Shown here: one piece after another, positions 54,277-62,878 of the stretch | Layout: each line of letters starts with the position of its first letter | Numbering within the stretch: position 1 is the stretch's first letter | DNA from: Methyloligella sp. GL2 | GTDB lineage: Bacteria > Pseudomonadota > Alphaproteobacteria > Rhizobiales > Methyloligellaceae | Reading direction: 5' to 3' | NCBI RefSeq assembly: GCF_013341275.1 | Contig: NZ_CP054476.1 | Coordinates: 1,377,501 to 1,441,500, forward strand | Length of the DNA: 64,000 nt | Made by a program: the position numbers and the translations under genes | The notes under the pieces: model-generated | What the model saw: the letters and a program-made list of their open reading frames with translations, nothing else | What the model was told of the DNA's origin: nothing | Databases searched by the model: none

Positions 54277-54586
54277 TTTCGATCGGGAGACGTTCGAGGC
54301 GCTCAACGCGCTGTTGGGCGAAGAGCGCATTGAGCAGCATCTTTCGACGTTCGAGGCGATGCTGACCGATCTCTACGGCAATGGCGCCGATCGCGAGGCC
54401 CTGGCCAAGGCGGCGCATAAGCTTCGTTCGGTGGCGGGGATGCTGGGCTTCATCCGGGTTTCGGAGCGTGCCGGCGAGCTTGAGGAGGCTTGCGGCGATG
54501 CCGGGGATTTCGATGGGGCTTTGGAGCGCATCAAGGAGGCGGGCGATGCGGCCTCCAGCCATGTCCGGCGCATCAAAGCGGGCTGA
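54245..54586 (+). CDS. Histidine phosphotransfer (HPt) protein
   Basis: This is a 113-residue four-helix HPt protein. ATG 54245 follows AGGAGAAGG. The phospho-accepting His58 sits in KAAHKLRSVAGMLGF, matching the HPt consensus with small residues after the His. It starts inside the end of the HlyD-like gene and is the last of the operon. An HPt passes phosphate between a hybrid kinase and a response regulator; the obvious partner is the receiver-TackOD1 protein encoded by the first gene. No hybrid kinase is in the cluster. Confidence 0.9.
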   Translation: MPTEATGEGTDFDRETFEALNALLGEERIEQHLSTFEAMLTDLYGNGADREALAKAAHKLRSVAGMLGFIRVSERAGELEEACGDAGDFDGALERIKEAGDAASSHVRRIKAG

Positions 54587-54661
54587 AACCGCCGCGCCGC
54601 CGCCTGCCGGGCGCTAAGAGGTTTCGGCAGATCGCCGGCGGCCAATGTCTGACTTCGGCGC

Positions 54662-54698
54662 AAAATAAAAGAGGGTCGAACGGTTTCGTTCGACCCTC
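54662..54698 (-). terminator. Intrinsic terminator for the gstI-like gene
   Basis: GAGGGTCGAACG (54671-54682), GTTT loop, CGTTCGACCCTC (54687-54698) is a perfect 12-bp stem. On the minus strand it is followed by TTTTATTTT, so it ends transcription of the gstI-like gene. It may also stop the HPt operon from the other side. Confidence 0.9.
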
Positions 54699-54756
54699 TC
54701 AGTCTCGTTCAGACCGACACGCTGACGGTACGTCCGACGCGCCGTCAGCGCTTACG

Positions 54757-54951
54757 TCACTTGCTGTGGTCGTCGCCGGCATCGCGGATCGCCTCGTCGT
54801 GATACCACGCACCGCCGGAAGCAACCTTGGCCACGCGGGTGGTGGCAAAGTCCTCGGTCTGGTTCGTCGCAGTGTGTCTGCCAAGAGCCGCCCTACCGCC
54901 GGTAGGGAACTGGATGATCTTGGCGGACTCTCTGGGAGAATTCGCCGTCAT
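54757..54951 (-). CDS. gstI: DUF2735 small protein, GstI-like glnII translation inhibitor
   Basis: This 64-residue protein matches the DUF2735 pattern: RESAKIIQFPTGGRAALG near the N-terminus and ASGGAWYHDEAI near the end. In Rhizobium leguminosarum the 63-residue GstI, encoded divergently next to glnII, blocks GSII translation under nitrogen excess. Position, orientation and size are the same here, 426 bp from the glnII start. GTCTCCTTTT upstream on the plus strand gives AAAAGGAG on the coding strand, an ideal ribosome-binding site. Assignment to GstI is by family and synteny. Confidence 0.82.
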   Translation of the reverse strand: MTANSPRESAKIIQFPTGGRAALGRHTATNQTEDFATTRVAKVASGGAWYHDEAIRDAGDDHSK

Positions 54952-55271
54952 TTGGGTCTCCTTTTGTTGTGCGTCTAAGCCCTAGTGCTTCGACGCAGGT
55001 TAGAGTTCCCCTATATCGTGACTCGCACCCTAACTTGCATAATAAATTTGCGGAATGGCTACAATTTCAGCAATCTTATGTCTGCATCCTCGCTGAGCAA
55101 CCTCGCCGAGACCGTCCGATAGGGCATCCCTGCAGATTTTGCGCCAGTTTCACGCACGTCGGAAAAATCCGCTAACCCCCACGAATTGTTACCGAAAAAT
55201 GAATAGGCTTCGGGCCGCTCGCTACCAGAAGGCGCAGAAGCGGCCGACACGCACGGGGTGCGGCCCGGCCT

Positions 55272-55286
55272 TGGCACAATTACTGC
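55272..55286 (+). promoter_or_regulatory. Sigma-54 promoter of glnII
   Basis: TGGCACAATTACTGC has the invariant GG and GC exactly 10 bp apart (GG 55273-55274, GC 55285-55286), close to the consensus TGGCACG-N4-TTGC. Transcription would start near 55298, giving an 80-nt leader. This fits NtrC/RpoN control of glnII. No convincing NtrC site is visible within 250 bp. Confidence 0.8.
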
Positions 55287-55377
55287 TTGCCGAAGGCTTA
55301 TAGGCCGTCGGTCTCCGATGGCTTGGATGGCGTTTGCGAGAGGCGCTTGCGCCTCACCACCACATGAAGGATTCGCA

Positions 55378-56415
55378 ATGACAAAGTACAAACTCGAGTA
55401 TATCTGGCTCGACGGGTATACCCCGGTGCCGAATCTGCGTGGCAAGACACAGATCAAAGAGTACGAGAACTTCCCCGGCTTGGATGAGCTTCCGCTGTGG
55501 GGCTTCGACGGCAGCTCCACCGAGCAGGCTGAAGGCAGCAGCTCGGACTGCGTGCTGAAGCCGATCCGTGTCTTCCCCGACGGCGCGCGCAAGGACGGTG
55601 TCCTGGTGCTCTGCGAGGTCATGATGCCCGACGGCACCCCGCACCCGTCCAACAAGCGGGCCACCATTCTGGACGATGACGGCGCCTGGTTCGGCTTTGA
55701 GCAGGAATACTTCTTCTATAAGGACGGCCGTCCGCTCGGCTTCCCGGCCGAGGGCTATCCGGCCCCGCAGGGCAAGTACTACACCGGCGTCGGCTATTCC
55801 CAGGTCGGTTCCATCGCCCGCGAGATCGTCGAGGAGCATCTCGATCTGTGCCTCTATGCCGGCATCAACCACGAAGGCATCAACGCCGAGGTGGCGAAGG
55901 GCCAGTGGGAGTTCCAGATCTTCGGCAAGGGCTCCAAGAAGGCGGCCGACGAGATGTGGATGGCGCGCTATCTGCTTGAGCGCCTGACCGAGAAATACGG
56001 CGTCGACATCGAGTATCACTGCAAGCCGCTGGGCGAGACCGACTGGAACGGCTCCGGCATGCACGCCAACTTCTCCACCACGTATTTGCGTGAGGTCGGC
56101 GGCAAGGAGTATTTCGAAGCTCTGATGGCGCAGTTCGAGAAGAACCTCGAGGACCACATCGCGGTGTACGGCCCGGACAACCACATGCGTCTGACCGGCC
56201 AGCACGAGACCGCGCCGTGGAACAAGTTCTCCTACGGTGTTGCCGACCGCGGTGCTTCGATCCGCGTGCCGCACTCCTTCCCGAAGAACGACTACAAGGG
56301 CTATCTGGAAGATCGCCGGCCGAACAGCCAGGGCGACCCCTACGCGATCGCTTCGCAGATCCTGAAGACGGTCTCGGAGGTTCCGACCAGCGGCTCGGCG
56401 ACCGCCGCCGCGTAA
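55378..56415 (+). CDS. glnII: Glutamine synthetase type II (GSII)
   Basis: This 345-residue enzyme makes glutamine from glutamate, ammonia and ATP. It is the eukaryote-like type II enzyme, heat-labile and not adenylylated. Signature segments are KYKLEYIWLDGYTPVPNLRGK (N-terminal, split), LPLWGFDGSSTEQAEGSSSD, FGFEQEYFFYKDGRPLG (metal Glu pair), KGQWEFQI, WNGSGMHANFST and RLTGQHETAPWNKFSYGVADRGASIRVP (key residues around 56190-56270). ATG 55378 follows GAAGGA. It is transcribed alone from a sigma-54 promoter and ends in a strong terminator. Confidence 0.97.
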   Translation: MTKYKLEYIWLDGYTPVPNLRGKTQIKEYENFPGLDELPLWGFDGSSTEQAEGSSSDCVLKPIRVFPDGARKDGVLVLCEVMMPDGTPHPSNKRATILDDDGAWFGFEQEYFFYKDGRPLGFPAEGYPAPQGKYYTGVGYSQVGSIAREIVEEHLDLCLYAGINHEGINAEVAKGQWEFQIFGKGSKKAADEMWMARYLLERLTEKYGVDIEYHCKPLGETDWNGSGMHANFSTTYLREVGGKEYFEALMAQFEKNLEDHIAVYGPDNHMRLTGQHETAPWNKFSYGVADRGASIRVPHSFPKNDYKGYLEDRRPNSQGDPYAIASQILKTVSEVPTSGSATAAA

Positions 56416-56450
56416 CGCGACGGAACGCAAACGGCCTCAAGGCTTTCGAT

Positions 56451-56480
56451 GGGGGACCCGCTCGGGTCCCCCATTTTTTT
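56451..56480 (+). terminator. Intrinsic terminator after glnII
   Basis: GGGGGACCC-GCTC-GGGTCCCCC (56451-56472) is a perfect 9-bp hairpin followed by ATTTTTTT, 36 bp after the glnII stop codon. Confidence 0.95.
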
Positions 56481-56518
56481 GCGTGGGATTGCGGGTAAGC
56501 GGTGCGGTGCCGGCGCGG

Positions 56519-57937
56519 CTAAAGCACGAAGTCGTCCTCGGAGAGCTTGCCGGTGCCGACGAAGATCTCGAAATCGGGACGGCCGTCGCCATCGGTGTCG
56601 GCCTGGACGATGACGGTGTCGCCCTTATCCTTGTAGCGTAATTCGCCCTTCACATCGTGGAAGGGGTTCCGGCCGATCCAATCGAATTTCTGGTTGCCGC
56701 CTCCGGTCTTGGCGTCGATGCGGGAGAGGTCGATGAGGTCGTCGGTGCTGTCGAAATCGTGCACCCTGTCGCGGTGGCGGCCGACGCCGCTATCGCGCAG
56801 GCGGACGAAGACGAAGCTGTCCTCGCCGGGCCCGCCGAACATGCGGTCGAGCTGCCCGCGGCCGAGCAGGGTGTCGTTGCCAGCCTCGCCGAACAGCCGG
56901 TCGTTGTGCCCGCCGCCATTCAGCTTGTCGTTGCCGTCCCGGCCGAGCAGCACATCCCGTCCGCCGCGGCCGGACAGGATATTCACCTCGCCATTGCCGG
57001 TAATCTTGTCGCCGCCGCGGCCGCCGATGGCATTCTCGATGACCGTATCGGTGTGGATGATGACGTTATTGACGTCGCCATAGACGCTCGACATCGCGCC
57101 CGGCGTCAGGTCGATATCCTGATGCTGTGCCGTGCGCGAATAATTCAGCGTGTCGTTGCCGCCGTCGTCGTAGATGGTGAGGCTGGGGAAGCGAAAGCTG
57201 TCGAAATTGCCGCCGAACACGGCGCGGCCGGTCGTGTTGCCGACGCCATAGACCGTATCGCCGGGGCGGGTGGCGGCCGGCGCGCCGTAGATATCCTGGA
57301 TGGCGAGAATGTCCGCTTCCTGCGGGGTGAGCACATAGGCGAAGCTGCCGGTGACGGATGTGTTCTCGGTCTGGGTGAAATAAGACATCACCGAGAGTTG
57401 CCAGCTATCGTTGTCGAAGACGGCGTCTGCGGGATAGCTGGCGGTGCCGTTATAGGGGCCCTGATGGCCGAGACCGATGGCGTGGCCGATCTCGTGCACG
57501 AAGGTCTGGAAGCGGTAGCTGTAAAGATCTGTCGTCGGGCCGCCGTCCCAGCCCGGAGAGACATTGACCAGGGACGAGGTCAGATCGGTGCCGGAGACGT
57601 CGGATGAGGAAAACGCGCCGCCATAATCGTTGACGAAGGTGATATCGGCCGGGCCGGGGGTTCTGACGAAGTTCAGATTGCCGACATCGGACCAGAGCGC
57701 CACGGCGAGATCCACCATATCGCGATCGGCGGTCGGGATGTCCCGGACGTTGTAGGTGATGTTGAGCGGGTCGGGCCAGCTTCGCGGCTGCTCGCTATAG
57801 GCGGTCCAGAAACCGTTGACCAGGTAGTCGGCAAGCTGGCTATAGCTGCCGTCGGCCGCCGTCGCGCCGGCCGGCTGCGTGGCAGCGGTCTCGGTGGTTT
57901 CAGCGGAAAGCGCGAATGTGGCGCCGACCCTTGTCAT
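56519..57937 (-). CDS. Serralysin-like M10 metalloprotease with RTX repeats
   Basis: The 472-residue product is probably secreted by a type I system: no N-terminal signal peptide is present, and the C-terminus ends in acidic/hydrophobic DDFVL. The metzincin site is FVHEIGHAIGLGHQGPYNG (HExxHxxGxxH, about 150) with Met-turn SVMSYF (about 183). About eight Ca-binding RTX-type nonapeptides follow (residues about 300-375), such as GRDGNDKLN, GEAGNDTLL and GGPGEDSFVF. No ABC/MFP/TolC secretion genes are adjacent. Substrate unknown; relatives degrade proteins outside the cell. Confidence 0.92.
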   Translation of the reverse strand: MTRVGATFALSAETTETAATQPAGATAADGSYSQLADYLVNGFWTAYSEQPRSWPDPLNITYNVRDIPTADRDMVDLAVALWSDVGNLNFVRTPGPADITFVNDYGGAFSSSDVSGTDLTSSLVNVSPGWDGGPTTDLYSYRFQTFVHEIGHAIGLGHQGPYNGTASYPADAVFDNDSWQLSVMSYFTQTENTSVTGSFAYVLTPQEADILAIQDIYGAPAATRPGDTVYGVGNTTGRAVFGGNFDSFRFPSLTIYDDGGNDTLNYSRTAQHQDIDLTPGAMSSVYGDVNNVIIHTDTVIENAIGGRGGDKITGNGEVNILSGRGGRDVLLGRDGNDKLNGGGHNDRLFGEAGNDTLLGRGQLDRMFGGPGEDSFVFVRLRDSGVGRHRDRVHDFDSTDDLIDLSRIDAKTGGGNQKFDWIGRNPFHDVKGELRYKDKGDTVIVQADTDGDGRPDFEIFVGTGKLSEDDFVL

Positions 57938-58182
57938 GGCATGACCCCAGTCCTCTTTTCATCGGAGCCCCGCAGGCGTCAGAGCACGGACTTTTGCCAA
58001 GGTCCGGATCTGGAGAGTGTCGCTTGCGGGTAAGATGAAAAAATATCGCGCGGGGCGCTGGCCCGACTAGGCGATCCGCATTTTGCGCTTAAGGGACTAT
58101 GGCCAACTCCCCACCGCTTCTCGGGATCGGGGTAAGCTTCGGTTAACCGTGTTTTTTGGGGGGCTGATTGCGGACCGGATTT
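57938..58182. other. Intergenic region, chromosome side of the island
   Basis: This is the protease upstream region plus sequence before the tRNA-fragment repeat. Its base composition resembles the main chromosome up to about 58150. It contains a run GTTTTTTGGGGGG near 58150-58162. I see no gene or confident promoter. Confidence 0.4.
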
Positions 58183-58241
58183 GAATGGTGGGCGGTACTG
58201 GACTTGAACCAGTGACCCCTGCGATGTGAACACAGTGCTCT
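58183..58241. repeat. attL-like direct repeat: 3' fragment of tRNA-Val
   Basis: These 59 bp are identical to 62879-62937 and in the same orientation. They contain the 3' part of the tRNA-Val gene (CCA end, acceptor 3' strand, T arm, variable loop, anticodon arm and the first bases of the D stem), then diverge at CAACTTTGG. The 5' part of a tRNA is absent, so it is not a functional gene. This is the expected far-end attachment-site copy of an element integrated in the tRNA. Confidence 0.93.
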
Positions 58242-58346
58242 CAACTTTGGCGAGTGAGTTGGCTCTGGTATGCTACGCGTTGCTAGACATACGGGTAGCT
58301 TGGCTTGGGCAAGCGTGGAGGTCCAGGTGAGATCTTCATTGAGTAA

Positions 58347-61300
58347 ATGGGAATCATAGTGCAGGCGTCTTCCGCAACTCCCAGTTGGTGGTATGTCGAG
58401 AACGGACAGACCAAGGGCCCCTTCGATAGTCAGGCAATACAGGGACTGCTGCTCGATGGGCTGCTCGGGCCCGACTCGCTCATCTGGCGAGAAGGAATGT
58501 CAGGCTGGCAATCAGTTCGGGAGGTGGAGGAGCTTGCTCGTGTGCTTGAGCAGTCCTCAAAACAAGAACCTCCCGAGGACGGCATCCTGAACCGTCTTCT
58601 AGATGACGCGCGAAGGCGGCTGGTGGAGACGGGCACAAGAAACCGTCTGATCCACATAAATCGAGAAAATTCGAGAGCCAATGCGCTCAATATCATCAAC
58701 GAGCGCTCAGACGATATTTTCCAAATACTCAGAAGCGGTGGAAAGCGGATGTCGTTCATGGCGACCCGTAGGGACGAAACGCCTGTCGATAATGACGTTC
58801 CACTGCTCGAGACCGTCGTAGATAATCGTAAGCCATTCGACGAGGCCCGGTACACCGATAGCAAGCTTGAGACACCGCTCGGACCAGATGCATTGCAGAA
58901 GCGGCTGCTGAGGTTGGCGCGGGACGCGCGGACCGCCGAAGAGGAGCAGGGCATCAACATCCTCTTCCTGGCACTGGGCTTTCTCGGATGGTTTGAGGAC
59001 GAGACTTCGAACCTTAAGCGAGAGGCTCCCCTAATCTTGATTCCGGTTGAACTTGTGCGCAATTCGCGCACATCGACCTACGACTTGCGTTGCCGAGATG
59101 ATGACATTGTTGCGAACTTGCCATTGCAGGAGCGGTTGAGCGGAGATTTCGGGATCGACTTACCGGAAATCGAGGTGGATGAGCAAGACTGGTCGCCGTC
59201 CAGTTACTTTGACCGAGTTGAGGAGGTCATTGCTCATCAGACGAGATGGACCATTGATCGCGACGGGATGCAGCTTGGCTTCTTTTCATTTGCCAAACTG
59301 CTGATGTTTCGGGACCTGCATCCCGCCGCATGGGGTGAGGGTGGCTTGGCGGCATCCGAGATCGTGAAAGGATTGCTGCGGACCGGGTTTGAGGCCGAAA
59401 CGCCTCTCTTCCCTAAAGAGACTCGTCTCGACGAGATTTTGGAGCCAGCAGATATTATCCAGGTCGTCGACGCTGACGCATCACAGACAAAGGTTATTGA
59501 GGAAGTTCGCGCAGGTAGAAATCTTGTGGTTCAGGGACCGCCTGGAACTGGGAAATCGCAGACAATCACAAACATCATCGCTGCTGCGGTGCATGACGGG
59601 AAGACGGTCCTATTTGTTGCAGAAAAAATGGCAGCTCTATCGGTTGTTCATGACCGACTAAAGAAGGCGAACCTCAGCTCGACCTGTCTTGAGCTTCATT
59701 CACGTAGCGCCAATAAGAAAAAGTTCCTTGGTGAAATTGAACGTACTCTCAACGACGGCAGGACCGTTCCAGGTATGCCGCGAGATCCCGAGGCGCTCAG
59801 ACAGTTCCGCGATCAATTGAACGCAATAGAGCGACGGCTGCACCAGACCATACCGGGAACCGATACGACTCCATTTGGGTCGATGGCAATTATGAGCCGC
59901 CTTGCTGGACTTGGCGCGCCACCTCCCAAACTACATCAAAGCGAGCTTGCTCATCTGACCAGGAGGGACCTTGATGGAGTCGTCAGCCGCGTAGCTGCAT
60001 TTGGCCAACTGAAAACCGAGGTCGGAGTCCCAGAGCAGCATCCCTTTTTCGGTGTCGGGAATCTCCAGCTTCAACCGCTCGATATGCAAAGAGTCGGAGT
60101 GAAAATTGGCGATGCGATTTCTCACATTGAGGCTATCACCGATGGGTCTCGTCAGATTGCGGGCTGGTTGAGGCTTCGGCACGGGTCATTCGACGAGTGT
60201 CAGGTCCTCTTAAATGTTCTCGAGCTTATTGCAGCAGCGCCAGAGACTGCTGAGTCGTCATTGCATGTTGTAGCTGCCGTAGCTGAAAAGGCGCGGTTTG
60301 ATAGAGCGCTCCAGTTAGGGGCTGACTGGGCATCCTCAAAGGCGATGGCAAGCCAATTTCTTGAGGCGGCTTGGCAGGCTCCTGTTGCCCACCTGCGGAG
60401 TTCTGTGGCGAAAGGTGCGGGCTCTTTCTTTGCCAGACTGGGGCCTTCATACCGCTCTGCCTGTCGTGAACTGGCGACACTCGTCAAGGCCCCCCTTCCG
60501 AAAGATGCTCGCAAGAGACTTGCTCTAATCGATCAGCTCATCTCGCTTCAGGAGAAACGGCAGCGTTTCCAGAGCGAGTATATCTTCTTGCAACAATCGC
60601 TGGGAGGCTTGTGGTTGCAGGAAGACTCCGCCTTTACAGAGCTAAGAGAGGTCTCAGTTTGGTACGAGAAGGTCGTCAACGCGTGCGGAGATATCAATCC
60701 AAACCGTCTTGAAGAATGGGCCGCCTCGTCTGCTTCCTGTACGAATTGGGCAAATTGGCTCCGTCCTTCTCTTCTCGGGGCAAAGGCGGAACTGTCAGAA
60801 ATTGAGCAAACTCTGGCAATCTCGTCTAGACAGGTATTTGGGGCGCAGTCGTCGAGCGGAGCGCGCTTCCAAGATATTCTTAATCGTCTTGTGGCCATCA
60901 AAAATGAGCAGCCGCGATACTCGCAGTGGTGCCAATATCGACGGGGGGCTTCGGAACTTTCGAAGAGTGGCCTAGGTGAGCTTGTAAAGCGAATTGACAA
61001 GGGGGAGCTGACTCCGGCTGCTGCGAAGAATGAACTCAAGCTCGCTTACGCTGAGGCCGTTTGGAGGAGGGCGCTGCAAGAGTTTCCAGACCTAGATTCA
61101 ATCGCACAAACGGATCGACACAAAATCGTGCAGGCGTTTGGCCGCAGCGAGGTGACGAGACTGCAAGATGTCCAGCAATTGATCCAAGCAAAGCATCTAA
61201 GCCAATTGCCGACTGGCGCGGCCGGTCAGATGGCAGTCATCCGAGGCGAGATCGCAAAAAGGAAGCGTCATAAGCCGATTAGAAAGCTATTCTCGTCTGC

Positions 61301-62795
61301 CGGTTCGGCTTTGCAGAAGATCAAGCCAGTATTGCTGATGAGCCCGATCTCGGTTGCGCAATTTCTTCCTCCGAAGTCGGTTGAGTTTGACCTCTTGGTT
61401 ATTGACGAGGCGAGCCAGGTTCGGCCCGAGGATGCCCTTGGCGCATGCGCTCGTGCGAAGCAGATCGTAGTTGTCGGTGACCAAAAACAACTTCCACCAA
61501 CCTCGTTTTTCGACCGGCTCACCGGTAATGACCTCGACGGTGATGACGATGAAGAAGAAGAGGTATTGCGAGGGGCAGCACGAGCCGCTGAGATGGAGTC
61601 AATTCTGACGCTTTGCGAAGCGCGAAGCGTTTCTGGGAGGATGCTCGAATGGCACTATCGGTCTCGAGATCCATCTCTGATCGCAGTTTCGAATAGCGAA
61701 TTCTACCGCGGGGGTCTGGTCTTGCCGCCATCCCCTTTACAAGACGACCGTGACTACGGACTGCGTCTCGTCCAGGTGCCGGGGGTTTACACTAGCCGTT
61801 CACGGGGATCGGGTCGTCCCGGAACTAACAGGATCGAAGCTGAAGAGATTGTCAGTGCGATTGCTCGGCACGCGTCGGAGCATCAAGATCTCTCGCTTGG
61901 CATTGCGACGTTCTCAGCAAACCAACGAAACATGGTGACGGAGCTGCTCGAGCTCGAGCGACGGAAGAATGTGCGTCTCGATGATTTCTTACGGGAAGGA
62001 AAAACCGAGGACGTCTTTGTGAAGAACATCGAGAATGTTCAAGGAGATGAGCGTGACGTCATTCTGATTAGTGTGGGTTACGGGCCATTCCAGCCGGGAG
62101 GTAGATTGCCTTCGATGAACTTTGGTCCGGTGAATCTGGATGGGGGGGAGCGGAGGCTCAATGTGCTTTTTAGTCGAGCTCGTGTTCGCTGCGACGTCTT
62201 TGTTTCGTTTGACCCTGGGGATATCGACCTGAGCCGCACCACCAAAAATGGTCCTCGTATACTTAAGCGGTACCTCCAATACGCAAAGACAGGGCGGTTG
62301 GACGAGCAAATACCAACTGGTCGAGGGCCAGACTCTCCATTTGAAGAAGACGTTGCAGCTGTTATTCGCCGGTTAGGTTACGACGTTGACCACCAAGTTG
62401 GCAGTGCAGGATTCTTAATTGATCTCGGAGTGAAGCACCCCAGACGCTCGGGGCAATACATGGTAGCTGTTGAGTGCGATGGAGCGACATACCACAGTGC
62501 TCTCTGGGCCCGCGAACGTGACCGGATGCGTCAGGAGGTACTCGAGCATCTTGGTTGGCACTTCCATCGGATATGGAGCACCGACTGGTTTCATCGTCGT
62601 GAAAGCGAAATCGAACGCCTGAAACAGGCATTGGACCAAGTTACAAGGTCTACTCACGGCGGAATCGATATTGAAGGTGCAAACCAAGGATGGGCTAGTG
62701 TAGCCGAACTACCAGATGAGGATGACGACGGCGCCGGCGAGGTGGCTATTGTCACGCCACGAGCACCGTCAGACGTCGAACTATCCCGCTATTGA
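58347..62795 (+). CDS. Giant GYF-DUF4011-SF1 helicase-nuclease, likely defence protein
   Basis: The 1482-residue product has these parts. (1) GYF_2-like domain (10-60: WWYVENGQTKGPFDSQAIQG, REGMSGWQSV). (2) DUF4011-like region (about 85-260: LVETGTRNRLIHINRE, LGFLGWFED, LILIPVELVR). (3) SF1 helicase, UPF1-like, split by a long helical insert: Walker A GPPGTGKS at 397, Walker B VIDEAS about 1018, VVGDQKQLPP about 1041, LEWHYRSRDPSL, ENVQGDERDVILIS about 1229, RRLNVLFSRAR. (4) C-terminal PD-(D/E)XK-like nuclease of the MTES_1575 type: LIDLGV, VAVECDGATYHS (about 1374), RIWSTDWFH. It is the only gene of the tRNA-Val island. Similar helicase-nuclease proteins occur in defence islands; the specific system is unnamed to my knowledge. 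The start ATG has a weak ribosome-binding site. Confidence 0.85.
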   Translation: MGIIVQASSATPSWWYVENGQTKGPFDSQAIQGLLLDGLLGPDSLIWREGMSGWQSVREVEELARVLEQSSKQEPPEDGILNRLLDDARRRLVETGTRNRLIHINRENSRANALNIINERSDDIFQILRSGGKRMSFMATRRDETPVDNDVPLLETVVDNRKPFDEARYTDSKLETPLGPDALQKRLLRLARDARTAEEEQGINILFLALGFLGWFEDETSNLKREAPLILIPVELVRNSRTSTYDLRCRDDDIVANLPLQERLSGDFGIDLPEIEVDEQDWSPSSYFDRVEEVIAHQTRWTIDRDGMQLGFFSFAKLLMFRDLHPAAWGEGGLAASEIVKGLLRTGFEAETPLFPKETRLDEILEPADIIQVVDADASQTKVIEEVRAGRNLVVQGPPGTGKSQTITNIIAAAVHDGKTVLFVAEKMAALSVVHDRLKKANLSSTCLELHSRSANKKKFLGEIERTLNDGRTVPGMPRDPEALRQFRDQLNAIERRLHQTIPGTDTTPFGSMAIMSRLAGLGAPPPKLHQSELAHLTRRDLDGVVSRVAAFGQLKTEVGVPEQHPFFGVGNLQLQPLDMQRVGVKIGDAISHIEAITDGSRQIAGWLRLRHGSFDECQVLLNVLELIAAAPETAESSLHVVAAVAEKARFDRALQLGADWASSKAMASQFLEAAWQAPVAHLRSSVAKGAGSFFARLGPSYRSACRELATLVKAPLPKDARKRLALIDQLISLQEKRQRFQSEYIFLQQSLGGLWLQEDSAFTELREVSVWYEKVVNACGDINPNRLEEWAASSASCTNWANWLRPSLLGAKAELSEIEQTLAISSRQVFGAQSSSGARFQDILNRLVAIKNEQPRYSQWCQYRRGASELSKSGLGELVKRIDKGELTPAAAKNELKLAYAEAVWRRALQEFPDLDSIAQTDRHKIVQAFGRSEVTRLQDVQQLIQAKHLSQLPTGAAGQMAVIRGEIAKRKRHKPIRKLFSSAGSALQKIKPVLLMSPISVAQFLPPKSVEFDLLVIDEASQVRPEDALGACARAKQIVVVGDQKQLPPTSFFDRLTGNDLDGDDDEEEEVLRGAARAAEMESILTLCEARSVSGRMLEWHYRSRDPSLIAVSNSEFYRGGLVLPPSPLQDDRDYGLRLVQVPGVYTSRSRGSGRPGTNRIEAEEIVSAIARHASEHQDLSLGIATFSANQRNMVTELLELERRKNVRLDDFLREGKTEDVFVKNIENVQGDERDVILISVGYGPFQPGGRLPSMNFGPVNLDGGERRLNVLFSRARVRCDVFVSFDPGDIDLSRTTKNGPRILKRYLQYAKTGRLDEQIPTGRGPDSPFEEDVAAVIRRLGYDVDHQVGSAGFLIDLGVKHPRRSGQYMVAVECDGATYHSALWARERDRMRQEVLEHLGWHFHRIWSTDWFHRRESEIERLKQALDQVTRSTHGGIDIEGANQGWASVAELPDEDDDGAGEVAIVTPRAPSDVELSRY

Positions 62796-62878
62796 CCTGC
62801 GTCCCCTGGAGCCTCCTTGAGCTAGGCTTCTTGGGAGGACCAAGCCTCTGCAGCTACAGCGCAGTCTTCAAAGTGTGG

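Noticed and set aside
51733-54330. 865-codon antisense frame across the GT2 and HlyD-like genes
   Set aside because: It spans three real genes in the opposite strand, has no domain, and its amino-acid bias is that of reverse-frame GC-rich coding DNA.
55250-55262. CGCACGGGGTGCG as an NtrC enhancer for glnII
   Set aside because: The dyad centre is 3 bp, whereas NtrC sites have GCAC and GTGC about 7 bp apart. It also lies too close to the sigma-54 promoter for an enhancer.
58183-58258. Second functional tRNA-Val gene
   Set aside because: Only the 3' 59 bp match. The D-arm 5' half and acceptor 5' strand are replaced by unrelated sequence, so no cloverleaf can form.
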